Assembly (NCBI GenBank): GCA_936914845.1
Contig: CAKZGE010000003.1
Location: forward strand, 248,001 to 312,000
Length of the DNA stretch: 64,000 bases
DNA from: an uncultured Chloracidobacterium sp.
GTDB lineage: Bacteria; Acidobacteriota; Blastocatellia; Pyrinomonadales; Pyrinomonadaceae
Reading direction: 5' to 3'
Positions 17,343 to 25,483 of this stretch are shown in pieces; the first letter of the stretch is position 1; the number at the start of each line of letters is the position of its first letter. The notes below the pieces were generated by a model that was not told the DNA's origin, did not search any database, and saw only the letters and a list, made by a program, of their open reading frames with translations. Both the position numbers and the translations under genes were made by a program.

Positions 17343-18431
17343 ATGCCGAACAAAAAAGGACATTTTGAAGAATCAGCAGAAACGGCTGAACAGCGGGCGG
17401 CATCGAAGCGCCGTCTAACGCTTGTCGGTGCCGGCTTAACATTGTTCGGCATCGGCATCTTTTCATATTTCATCTATTCCGTCGGTATTAGTGAGATCCT
17501 GCACAATGTCGGCCGGTTCGGTATTGTCGGATTTGTCGTTATCCTCGCCATTTATTTTGTTCGCATCCTGCTTCGCTCCGCCGCGTGGAAACTTTCCGTT
17601 TACGAACCATATTCGCTTCGTATAAAAGATACAATGCCGGCCGTTATCATCGGCGAAGCAATGAGCAGCATGATCCCGCTGGGCATTCTGATCAGCGGCA
17701 CGGCCAAAGCGGTTGCTGTCCGCAAGCGGGTGCCCCTGGTGGTCGGGCTTTCCTCCATCGCCACCGAAAATCTTTTCTATAGCTTTACCACCAGCATTTT
17801 TCTTATGCTCGGCGCTTTGACCTTTCTTCGGTTCTTTAATGGTGACGAGATCTTTCGCTTGACCATCGACGTGCTCATCGTTATCCTTTTCGCTCTTTTG
17901 CTGCTCGGCGTTCTGATGTTGGTCCGCCAATGGCATTTTGCCAGCGAAACCTGCGAATGGCTTTACCGACGCGGTTTTCTGACTCGAATTTTAGAGAACG
18001 GCCGGCTTGAGGTGCGCCTTTTTGAAAACCTCATTTACGGTTTCTACCGCAAATATCCGGCGCGTTTTCTTCCTATCTCTTTGCTCGAAGCCGGTTTTCA
18101 CCTGTTGGGTGTTTTTGAAGTTTGGTTCATACTGCAGCGGATAACCGAATCTTCGCCCCAGCTTTTAAACGCTTTTTTGCTCGAATCGGTCAGCCGCCTT
18201 ATCACGATCGTGTTCAAACTGGTCCCTTTTCTGATCGGTGTTGATGAGGCGGGTGCCCAATTCATCGGCGATGCGGTCGGCTTAGCGGCCGGAATTGGCA
18301 TTACGCTCGCTATTATTCGCAAGGGCCGCATCATGTTCTGGACGGCCATTGGGTTGATATTGATAGTCAAACGCGGCCTTACCCTGCGTGAGATCTCCGA
18401 AGCAGAACGCCCGCCGATCTCGGGCTCCTAA
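17343..18431 (+). CDS. lysylphosphatidylglycerol synthase TM-region / flippase-like integral membrane protein
   Basis: A 362-residue polytopic protein with about eight membrane segments after a charged N-terminus. The pattern RILLRSAAWKLSV, then a central EAMSSMIPLGILISGTAKA and the late ESVSRLITIVFKLVPFLIGVDEAG, is that of the LPG-synthase TM-domain / UPF0104 family (flippase-like). It lacks the C-terminal soluble aminoacyltransferase domain of MprF, so it is likely a lipid or lipid-linked substrate flippase. It converges on the SLC13 gene with a four-base overlap of the stop codons. Confidence 0.85.
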   Translation: MPNKKGHFEESAETAEQRAASKRRLTLVGAGLTLFGIGIFSYFIYSVGISEILHNVGRFGIVGFVVILAIYFVRILLRSAAWKLSVYEPYSLRIKDTMPAVIIGEAMSSMIPLGILISGTAKAVAVRKRVPLVVGLSSIATENLFYSFTTSIFLMLGALTFLRFFNGDEIFRLTIDVLIVILFALLLLGVLMLVRQWHFASETCEWLYRRGFLTRILENGRLEVRLFENLIYGFYRKYPARFLPISLLEAGFHLLGVFEVWFILQRITESSPQLLNAFLLESVSRLITIVFKLVPFLIGVDEAGAQFIGDAVGLAAGIGITLAIIRKGRIMFWTAIGLILIVKRGLTLREISEAERPPISGS

Positions 18432-20215
18432 AATGGCCAAAATACCGGCACAAGCATTATCGAAACCACAAATACCAATATTGTAAGAATAGTGCCGATC
18501 TTTACAAAATCCATGAATCGGTAGCCGCCCGGCGTATAGACCAACACACAGGCCGGTTCAAGCGGTGTGATGAATGAAAAAGAGGCTGCATAGGTTATTG
18601 CAATAACGAACGTTCGCGGATTTAGGCCCAACGCCGCCGCCGTTTTCACGGCCACCGGCAATACAACAAGTGCGGCCGCCTGGTTTGACATCGGTTGGGT
18701 CAAGATAACGGTCAGCAGAAAAAAGCCCGCCAAGACGGCTGTGTCGCCAAATTGGCTGAAATTCGTTTCTATTAACCCGGCCAAAAAAGCATCGGCACCC
18801 GTCTTTTCCATCGCCGTCCCAAAGCTCATCATGCACGCGATCATTACCAACAGCCGAAAATCGATAAGCGAATACATTTCCGTATATCTGATAGTTCGCG
18901 TGGCCAAAAGTAAAAGCACGCCTAACAGCACACAGATCGCCAACGGCACGTCGAACCCGATGGTTATTTTCGAAAGCGAAAGAGCCAGGAACAGGCCAAA
19001 TGCCGCGATCGCCCATTTTCGCTTCTCCACCCGCGACGTGCTTTCCGAAACGTCGGTCAGCAATATCGCCTGTCCATCGTTTACCAGCGGTTCAATACCC
19101 GCCCGCGAACCCTGAACCAATAACACATCGCCAAACTTAAGTCTGACATCGCTTAATTTGTTGACAAATTTTTCACCATGCCGGTTTATCGCCAAAACCG
19201 TCAATTCGAATCGTTGGCGAAAACGAAGCGTCTTTAATGTTTGCCCGCTCAATTGCGAATCGCGCAGCACAAGCAATTCGAAAAGCTCGATATCGCCGCT
19301 TTGCAATTCGCTGTCGCTAAGCAGAATGTCCGGCTTTATCTCGATGCCTATCTCTTCTTTTACGCGGAGTATATCAGCCAGTTTTCCTTCGACGATAAGA
19401 ACATCTCGGCGTTCGAAACGTTCGTTCGGCCCGGGCGAGATTATTCGCCGCTCGCCGCGGATCATTGCCAAAATGTTCAATTCGAGCTCGGTCCCGAAAT
19501 TGGCTTCCGCAATGGTTTTGCCCACCAGCGGCGAATCCGCAATCACCACCAGCTCCGATATGTATTCGCGGATGCTGTATTCATCCATCAACGAAGACTG
19601 GCCCGCATTGTTGGGCAGCATTCGACGCCCGATCAGCAGCATATACGCCGTTCCGGCCAAAAATACCAGCACACCGACCGGCGTCAGCTCGAACATCGAA
19701 AGCGGCTCATAGCCATAGCGCACGATCGTTCCACTGACAGCAAGATTGGTGGACGTGCCGATCAATGTACAGCTTCCGCCGAGTATTGCACCGAAAGCCA
19801 ATGGCATCAATAATTTAGAAGGTGCGATCTTAGCTTTTACGGCCAGCCCGATGATCACCGGCAAGAACATCGCCGTCGTGGTAGTATTTTTTAAGATCGA
19901 CGCCGAAAACGCCGCTAGGGTCATTATTAGAGCGGTCAGAAATAATTCGTTATGGCCGGCAATTCGATAGATCTTCCGACCGATCAGGTCCACAAGTCCC
20001 GTCTTGGTCAACCCGCCGACCAGTATAAAAAGGCCGCCAATGATAATGATCACATCATTGCCGAAACCCGCCACGCCTTCCTGTACGGTCAGCACCCGCG
20101 TCATGACCAATCCGATCACCAAAAGAATGCCGACGACATCCACCGGCAGCTTTTCGGTAGCAAATAGAATGATAGCCAGAACCAACAATATCAATGTGAT
20201 AGCGATCGGTGACAC
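18428..20215 (-). CDS. SLC13-family (DASS-like) permease with two RCK_C domains
   Basis: A 595-residue inner-membrane transporter. The N-terminal membrane half has KNTTTTAMFLPVIIGLA and GGSCTLIGTSTNLAVSG, equivalents of the first SNT motif of the divalent anion:Na+ symporters. The middle (about residues 215-385) contains two TrkA-C/RCK_C-like soluble domains (for example LVVIADSPLVGKTIAEANFG and LVLRDSQLSGQTLKTLRFRQRF). The C-terminal half has MSNQAAALVVLPVAV. This architecture is often annotated as a sulfate/dicarboxylate or generic anion permease; the ion is unknown. It stands alone. Confidence 0.93.
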   Translation of the reverse strand: MSPIAITLILLVLAIILFATEKLPVDVVGILLVIGLVMTRVLTVQEGVAGFGNDVIIIIGGLFILVGGLTKTGLVDLIGRKIYRIAGHNELFLTALIMTLAAFSASILKNTTTTAMFLPVIIGLAVKAKIAPSKLLMPLAFGAILGGSCTLIGTSTNLAVSGTIVRYGYEPLSMFELTPVGVLVFLAGTAYMLLIGRRMLPNNAGQSSLMDEYSIREYISELVVIADSPLVGKTIAEANFGTELELNILAMIRGERRIISPGPNERFERRDVLIVEGKLADILRVKEEIGIEIKPDILLSDSELQSGDIELFELLVLRDSQLSGQTLKTLRFRQRFELTVLAINRHGEKFVNKLSDVRLKFGDVLLVQGSRAGIEPLVNDGQAILLTDVSESTSRVEKRKWAIAAFGLFLALSLSKITIGFDVPLAICVLLGVLLLLATRTIRYTEMYSLIDFRLLVMIACMMSFGTAMEKTGADAFLAGLIETNFSQFGDTAVLAGFFLLTVILTQPMSNQAAALVVLPVAVKTAAALGLNPRTFVIAITYAASFSFITPLEPACVLVYTPGGYRFMDFVKIGTILTILVFVVSIMLVPVFWPF

Positions 20216-20357
20216 GCCAATAGCATAACTATTTCTCCGGCGATTGGAAAGAAAGGTTGTTTACATGAACTGCGGACGACCACTCCGGCGAAAATATGAT
20301 ATCTTTGGTAAACCATTTTTAGCTGTGTCGAAATTTTTCCGGCATCCTTGATCTATC

Positions 20358-21905
20358 ATGAAATTTACCAAGAACATTTTTCTGTTTCTGCTTATTGCTC
20401 TGTTCGCCGCTGCTGTTTCCGGGCAAAATGTCCTGCCGGCACAATTGGAAGAGATCGATTCTTATGCCCAGAAGGTTATGAAGGATTGGAACCAACCCGG
20501 CATGGCGATCGCGGTTGTCAAGGGCGACAAGGTCGTCTTTCAAAAAGGTTATGGTGTGCGTGAAATTGGAAAGGCGGAAAAGGTAGATGGCGATACGCTA
20601 TTTGCCATTGCATCAAATTCAAAGGCCTTTTTGGCAGCTAGTCTGGCCATTTTGGTTGATGAGGGCAAGATCAAGTGGGAAGATAAGGTCAGCACTTATC
20701 TGCCGGATCTGAAGCTTTACGACCCGTGGGTAACCGGCGAATTGACCATCCGCGACCTCCTTACACATCGCAACGGCCTGGCCACCTTCAGCGGCGATCT
20801 TTTATGGTATGAAACAACCTATTCTGCCGACGAGATCCTGCGTCGTGTCCGGTATCTGAAGCCGGTCTCCGGTTTTCGCACGCAGTTCGGCTATCAGAAT
20901 GTGATGTTCGTCGCCGGCGGCCAAGTGGTTGAAAAGGTATCGGGCAAACCATGGACCGTTTTCGTCAAAGAACGGATCCTATCTCCGCTCGGGATGGGCC
21001 GCACCACGACCTCCATCAAAGATCTGCCGGAAAATGCCGCTTTTCCGCACAATGAATCCGGCGGAAGCCTGCGTGTCCTGCATCGCGGCAATGTTGACGG
21101 CGGAGCGGCGGCGGCCGGTTTGAATTCATCCGTTGCCGACCTTTCCAAATGGGTCCGGTTTCAACTCGGCCGCGGAACATTTGATGGTAAAAAGATCCTT
21201 AGCTCTACTCGGATATGGGAAATGTGGCAGCCATATATGATGACGAATCCGAGCGAGGCTGCCGCCAGAAACAACCCTACCCGCCATTTTAGCGGTGTTG
21301 GTATGGGTTGGTTCACCTACGATTACTATGGCCGTAAGATAATGAATCACAGCGGCGGTCTGGACGGTATGCTTTCCTATACGGTTCTGATACCCGAAGA
21401 AGACCTCGGTTTTGTCGTTTTAACCAACAGCGAATTTCCGGTATTCGGTATTATGATGAACAAAATGACCGATATCTTTGTCGGAGCCAAGCCGCGCGAT
21501 TACAATGGTGAGGCTCTGGAGCGGAACGAGAGATCAAAAGCTGACCACACCGCCGAGATCAAAAAGATCGAATCCGCCCGCAAACCGGGTACCGCACCTT
21601 CGCTGCCGCTTTCCGGCTATGCCGGCAAATATGCCGATGATTATTACGGATCTCTGACCATTGCCGAAGAGAATGGTCGGCTCGTTTTCAAAATGGATGC
21701 GTCGCCCAATCTGACCGCTGACCTCGAACATTGGCATTTCGACACTTTTCAGCTTCGCTGGCGGCCTTCTACCGCCTATAATTTTTCCGTGCCCGGCTTC
21801 GTCACTTTCAAGCTCGATAAGGATGCAAAGGCAGAGGCCATGACCATTGATCAGCCGAACAACGATTTCTGGTTTTATGAAATGTCGCCAAAACGAGTTA
21901 AATGA
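20358..21905 (+). CDS. secreted serine hydrolase, class C beta-lactamase fold, with DUF3471 domain
   Basis: A 515-residue protein with signal peptide MKFTKNIFLFLLIALFAAAVSG-Q. The catalytic domain (about 30-385) has SNSK (S86, K89) as the SxxK nucleophile motif, FGYQN for the YxN motif, and NHSGGLDGM in place of KTG. The C-terminal ~100 residues, from LPLSGYAGKYADDYYGSLTI, form a DUF3471-type beta domain. Such enzymes are esterases or D-aminopeptidases more often than true beta-lactamases. The substrate is unknown. It is divergent from the SLC13 gene. Confidence 0.93.
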   Translation: MKFTKNIFLFLLIALFAAAVSGQNVLPAQLEEIDSYAQKVMKDWNQPGMAIAVVKGDKVVFQKGYGVREIGKAEKVDGDTLFAIASNSKAFLAASLAILVDEGKIKWEDKVSTYLPDLKLYDPWVTGELTIRDLLTHRNGLATFSGDLLWYETTYSADEILRRVRYLKPVSGFRTQFGYQNVMFVAGGQVVEKVSGKPWTVFVKERILSPLGMGRTTTSIKDLPENAAFPHNESGGSLRVLHRGNVDGGAAAAGLNSSVADLSKWVRFQLGRGTFDGKKILSSTRIWEMWQPYMMTNPSEAAARNNPTRHFSGVGMGWFTYDYYGRKIMNHSGGLDGMLSYTVLIPEEDLGFVVLTNSEFPVFGIMMNKMTDIFVGAKPRDYNGEALERNERSKADHTAEIKKIESARKPGTAPSLPLSGYAGKYADDYYGSLTIAEENGRLVFKMDASPNLTADLEHWHFDTFQLRWRPSTAYNFSVPGFVTFKLDKDAKAEAMTIDQPNNDFWFYEMSPKRVK

Positions 21906-22001
21906 CCGCGTAAAACTCGACAATTCGGCAGTTGATATGTAAGAATTTTGTTTTGTCAAAAAACCGCACTGCATTAATATTTAGGAGAACCGTTTAAAAC
22001 C

Positions 22002-22277
22002 ATGTCAGAATCAGAAAACGAAAAACCGACTATCACGATCGCTGAACGCGAAAAAGAAACCATCACCATCGCCGAAGGCCAAGCCGGCACGGAGGGCGAT
22101 TCGAGCAAAGAGCAGGAAGCTCCGGCCGACGATGAAGATGTCCATTACCAGGCCGTAGAAAAAGACGGCTCGGTCACCGCCATCTGGGAAATGCAGGGTC
22201 AAAAGCACCTTCGTACGATCGATCCGCGTTCCGAAGAAGGTAAGCAAATTTTGGCCTTGTTCGAAACCGCCGCCTAG
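22002..22277 (+). CDS. small acidic hypothetical protein
   Basis: A 91-residue acidic, hydrophilic protein. The N-terminal half is low complexity with a repeated TITIAE (residues 10-15 and 20-25) and a Glu/Asp/Ser-rich linker. The C-terminal half, VHYQAVEKDGSVTAIWEMQGQKHLRTIDPRSEEGKQILALFE, looks folded. AGGAG at 21983-21987 precedes ATG 22002 by 14 bases, which is long. No family is recognised. Codon use fits the genome, so it is probably real. It is convergent with the aminotransferase gene. Confidence 0.65.
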   Translation: MSESENEKPTITIAEREKETITIAEGQAGTEGDSSKEQEAPADDEDVHYQAVEKDGSVTAIWEMQGQKHLRTIDPRSEEGKQILALFETAA

Positions 22278-22317
22278 TTTTTTGCCGTCTATCTTTAACG
22301 CTGCCGGCGGGCTGTTA

Positions 22318-23046
22318 TCAAAACAGCTCGGCCGGTAGATCTTTGTGGTCGAGCGGCCGCCCGTTGATTTCCGCGGCGGCGACGAAGCCTAGCCCGGCCG
22401 ATGTCAGGTAGATGGCCTCTGCCCGTTCAAGCGCCTCGGTTCCTGCTTCCACCTCCGCCGCACTAACTGTTTCCAGAAGAAGTTCGCGTGTTGTCCCGGC
22501 CAAACACCCTGTCTGTAGTGAGGGGGTGTATAAGCGGCCTTCGCTTCGCCAGAAGATATTCGCCAGACACGCCGCGGTGATCTCGCCCTTTTCATTGAGC
22601 CGCACTGCCTCGTCGTAACCGCGAACGCGAGCCTCTTCCAACGCCAGCAACCCTTCTAGATAGTTGCAGGATTTGATACCGGCCAACGGAGATGACGTGT
22701 TGACCGCGTAGGGCGAAACGGCAAGCCGCAACGCGCTTTGCGGTCGCCTATCGCCGGCAATTATTTCCATTGAGAGTTGCGGTGTTCCATCGCCGCCCCA
22801 ACGTTCGTCATTCGTTTCATCAAAAATTGTTACCCGCAGCCGGCCGTCTTTCGCCCGACCCGCAGCCGCATTGATCTTTTGCCTCAGATCTCCGTCTCTG
22901 GTGTGTGAAAGATCGATGCCAATGCGGGCGGCGTCGAACCACAACCGGTCGATGTGTTTTTCCAACAGCATCGGATGGCCGCCGCGTACGGCAATGGTCG
23001 TGAAAACACCTTTGCCGTAGAGAGCGGCGTTGCTCCGCCTATTCAT
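22318..23046 (-). CDS. class IV aminotransferase (4-amino-4-deoxychorismate lyase / BCAT fold)
   Basis: A 242-residue PLP enzyme of fold type IV. The PLP lysine is in GIKSCNYLEGLLALEEARVRGYDEAVRLNEKGEITAACLANIFWR, and TPSLQTGCLAGTTRELLLE follows, in the order seen in PabC-type aminodeoxychorismate lyase and branched-chain aminotransferase. PabC (folate synthesis) is the best guess on size, but D-amino-acid aminotransferase cannot be excluded. Start ATG 23046 overlaps the preceding hydrolase stop as ATGA. A longer in-frame start inside that gene would add a non-family tail. Confidence 0.85.
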   Translation of the reverse strand: MNRRSNAALYGKGVFTTIAVRGGHPMLLEKHIDRLWFDAARIGIDLSHTRDGDLRQKINAAAGRAKDGRLRVTIFDETNDERWGGDGTPQLSMEIIAGDRRPQSALRLAVSPYAVNTSSPLAGIKSCNYLEGLLALEEARVRGYDEAVRLNEKGEITAACLANIFWRSEGRLYTPSLQTGCLAGTTRELLLETVSAAEVEAGTEALERAEAIYLTSAGLGFVAAAEINGRPLDHKDLPAELF

Positions 23047-24035
23047 TGCGCCTCCGGCAGTATTAGGTCTTCGCCGCGGATGCCGGCTCGCGGATCTTTG
23101 ATAAACCCGATCATCAGATCCGTAAATATCCGCGGATGCTCTTCTTGGGGAATGTGGCCGCAATTGCGGATCACCACAAATTTTGAATGAAGTACCGAGC
23201 TGTGCAGCTTATATCCATTTTCGATGCGAATGACGCGGTCGTTATCCCCCCAGATTATCAGCGTCGGCTGTTGAATGTAGCCGAGATCGTCTTCGATGCG
23301 GTCGGCGTGCCAATTTCGAGCTGTTGCCAAGACCGAACGGTGAGCATCTGCCGCCGCCAGCGGACGTAAGACGGAATTCACCCGCTCATCATCGATCAAA
23401 CCATGGCCCGACCCGTCGAATGACGTGTACATTCGCCGCTTTGTCAGACTTCGCGAATCCAAAACAAAGGGTGTCAGCAATTCGCCGATCAGCGGCAAGG
23501 CAGCCATACGCATTAAAATATGTTCTTTTGCCTCATCATTGATAACAGCTCCGACGAGTATCAGTTTCGCAACCCGTTCCGGGTGATCAAGCGCCGCTGA
23601 AGCCGCAACCGCTCCGCCATAGCTGCTGCCAACAATAGTCGCCTGCCCGATGCCTAACCGGTCTAGAAACCGTACCACGATGTCCGCTTGAGAACCGATC
23701 GTATATTCGAAACCGCCTGGTTTGTCGGAATACCCAAAACCGATCAGATCGATAGCCAATACCCGAAAACCGGCCGCGGCCAGCAGCGGTGCCGTCGATC
23801 TCCATACATAGGTCGATGCAGTGTAGCCGTGGATAAGCAGCACCGTCGGATCGCTTTCGCTGCCGAATTCTTGAAAATGCACCCGCATGCCGTCGATGTA
23901 TGTAAAATGCGAGTTGGCCGCGTGGGCGACCTGTTCGGCGTCCCACTCTGCAGCAGGTTTCCGCAAGATCATTTTTGCAGCGATCGCCGCACCGGCGGCA
24001 CCGGCCAATATCAGGGCAAGGTCTCTTTTTTTCAT
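23043..24035 (-). CDS. membrane-anchored alpha/beta hydrolase
   Basis: A 330-residue protein. Residues 6-22 are hydrophobic (LALILAGAAGAAIAAKMIL), an anchor or signal. The alpha/beta hydrolase core shows the oxyanion HGYTAST, the nucleophile elbow GSSYGGAVAAS (S in GxSxG), WGDNDRVI with the acid, and NCGHIPQEEHP with the catalytic histidine. It resembles epoxide hydrolase/esterase-type enzymes with unknown substrate. ATG 24035 is preferred over an in-frame ATG at 24092, which lies inside truB. It is ten bases from truB and four-base coupled to the aminotransferase gene. Confidence 0.88.
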   Translation of the reverse strand: MKKRDLALILAGAAGAAIAAKMILRKPAAEWDAEQVAHAANSHFTYIDGMRVHFQEFGSESDPTVLLIHGYTASTYVWRSTAPLLAAAGFRVLAIDLIGFGYSDKPGGFEYTIGSQADIVVRFLDRLGIGQATIVGSSYGGAVAASAALDHPERVAKLILVGAVINDEAKEHILMRMAALPLIGELLTPFVLDSRSLTKRRMYTSFDGSGHGLIDDERVNSVLRPLAAADAHRSVLATARNWHADRIEDDLGYIQQPTLIIWGDNDRVIRIENGYKLHSSVLHSKFVVIRNCGHIPQEEHPRIFTDLMIGFIKDPRAGIRGEDLILPEAQ

Positions 24036-24045
24036 AATGTGGATT

Positions 24046-24909
24046 TTATACCAGAACGATCTTTGGTTTGATAGCTTTTTCGGCAGCATCATAGACGCCG
24101 ACCGCGACTAATTCGCCCTGCTCATCGACCATCCTGAACAATTGGCCATCGGCGGTGTCGGAAAAGGATCGTGTCGAAAGCCCATTTCGGGTCTTTGCTG
24201 ATCTCTCTTCATTAAGGACAAAAGTTTCCATATGCGCCACAGCCTCGGCCGGCGGCTGGATCTTCGCCGCTAGCCGCGATCCATCGCCCAATTCTGCCGC
24301 CTGCTCCAAGGTGTACGCTCCGGCCCGTATTCGGCGAAGCTCCGCCAAATGAGCAAAAGTTCCCAGCCGTGAAGCAATGTCTTCGGCCAATGTTCGAACA
24401 TAGGTTCCGGCGGAACAAACCGTTCGCAGCCGAAAGGTACCGTCGGGCGATACATCCGCTATCTCGAGATCCTTGACTGTTATTTCAACCGCCGCTCGCT
24501 CTATCGTTTCGCCGCGTCTAGCTAGTTCATAAAGCTTTTTGCCGCCGACCTTTTTTGCGGAATACATCGGCGGCGTTTGTTGTATATTTCCTATAAATTG
24601 CCTCAGCACATCCGTAAGCTCTTTTTCGGTCGGCACGCTCCCGCCCGCATTGATCACCGTGCCGGTTCGGTCGCCCGTGTCGGTTGAGATACCAAATCGG
24701 ACATCGGCCAAATATTCTTTTTCGTCGCGGTCCAGATATTGCGCCAACCGCGTCGCCGGCCCGACCAACATGACCAGAACTCCGGTCGCAAATGGGTCTA
24801 ATGTTCCGGTGTGCCCGATCTTTTTTGTACGTAAGGCCCGACGCAGCCGCGCTACTACGTCGTGGGAGGTGATACCCGCTGGTTTGTCTATCACTAAAAC
24901 GCCGTTCAT
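24046..24909 (-). CDS. truB: tRNA pseudouridine(55) synthase
   Basis: A 287-residue enzyme that isomerises U55 in the T-loop of tRNAs. It starts MNGVLVIDKPAGITSHDVV. The catalytic aspartate lies in KIGHTGTLDPFATGVLVMLVGPATRLAQYL, and the conserved PPMYSAKKVGGKKLYELAR and CSAGTYVRTLAEDI follow. The C-terminal part is a PUA-like region. Length is normal. It is the first gene of a minus-strand run with the hydrolase and class IV aminotransferase, and is divergent from recX by 41 bases. Confidence 0.97.
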   Translation of the reverse strand: MNGVLVIDKPAGITSHDVVARLRRALRTKKIGHTGTLDPFATGVLVMLVGPATRLAQYLDRDEKEYLADVRFGISTDTGDRTGTVINAGGSVPTEKELTDVLRQFIGNIQQTPPMYSAKKVGGKKLYELARRGETIERAAVEITVKDLEIADVSPDGTFRLRTVCSAGTYVRTLAEDIASRLGTFAHLAELRRIRAGAYTLEQAAELGDGSRLAAKIQPPAEAVAHMETFVLNEERSAKTRNGLSTRSFSDTADGQLFRMVDEQGELVAVGVYDAAEKAIKPKIVLV

Positions 24910-24950
24910 AATCTGTATAAAAGTTTGAATACGCAACCGCAGAAAAGCAA

Positions 24951-25478
24951 ATGCGCCGAAAACGTAAAATCGAAGATGGTGAAAGATCAGTGCCCGACCG
25001 CGAGCGTTCGCGACAGCGGACAATGAACCGCGCTGTCAAGCTTCTGGCCGCTAAACCACGTTCGGAAGGCGAACTTCGTGAAAGACTGCTCGAAAAACCT
25101 TGGACCGACCGCGAAATTGTCGAAAATGTGATCCGCAAACTGGGCGAATATAAATATGTTGACGATGAAAGTTTTGCCCGCCAGTCCGCTATTTCTCAGC
25201 TCCGGCAAAAACCGCAGGGCGAAAGGCGTTTGAGGTTCACGATGTCGCGAAAGAAACTTTCGCCGGAAAACATTGATGCGGCGATCGCCGCCGCCTTTGA
25301 ACAGATGCCGGAATCAGAATTGATCGAAACCGCCATCGCCAAACGAATTCGACTTAAGGGCCGGCCCGAAAGCCGTGAAGAACTAAAAAAATTTTACGAC
25401 CACCTTTTGCGGCAAGGTTTCGGTTTTGATCTGATCCGCGAAAAACTTTCCCGAATTGGCGAAATTTCGGATGAATGA
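24951..25478 (+). CDS. recX: regulatory protein RecX
   Basis: A 175-residue helical protein that in other bacteria binds RecA filaments and limits recombination. It shows MNRAVKLLAAKPRSEGELRERLLEKPWTDREIVENVIRKLGEYKYVDDESFARQ and a second repeat, typical of the three-helix RecX repeats. Usually recX follows recA, but recA is not in the window. The basic N-terminal 24 residues precede the first family-like Met, so a start at that Met (25023) is also possible. It is convergent with the GH15 gene. Confidence 0.92.
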   Translation: MRRKRKIEDGERSVPDRERSRQRTMNRAVKLLAAKPRSEGELRERLLEKPWTDREIVENVIRKLGEYKYVDDESFARQSAISQLRQKPQGERRLRFTMSRKKLSPENIDAAIAAAFEQMPESELIETAIAKRIRLKGRPESREELKKFYDHLLRQGFGFDLIREKLSRIGEISDE

Positions 25479-25483
25479 ATCGG

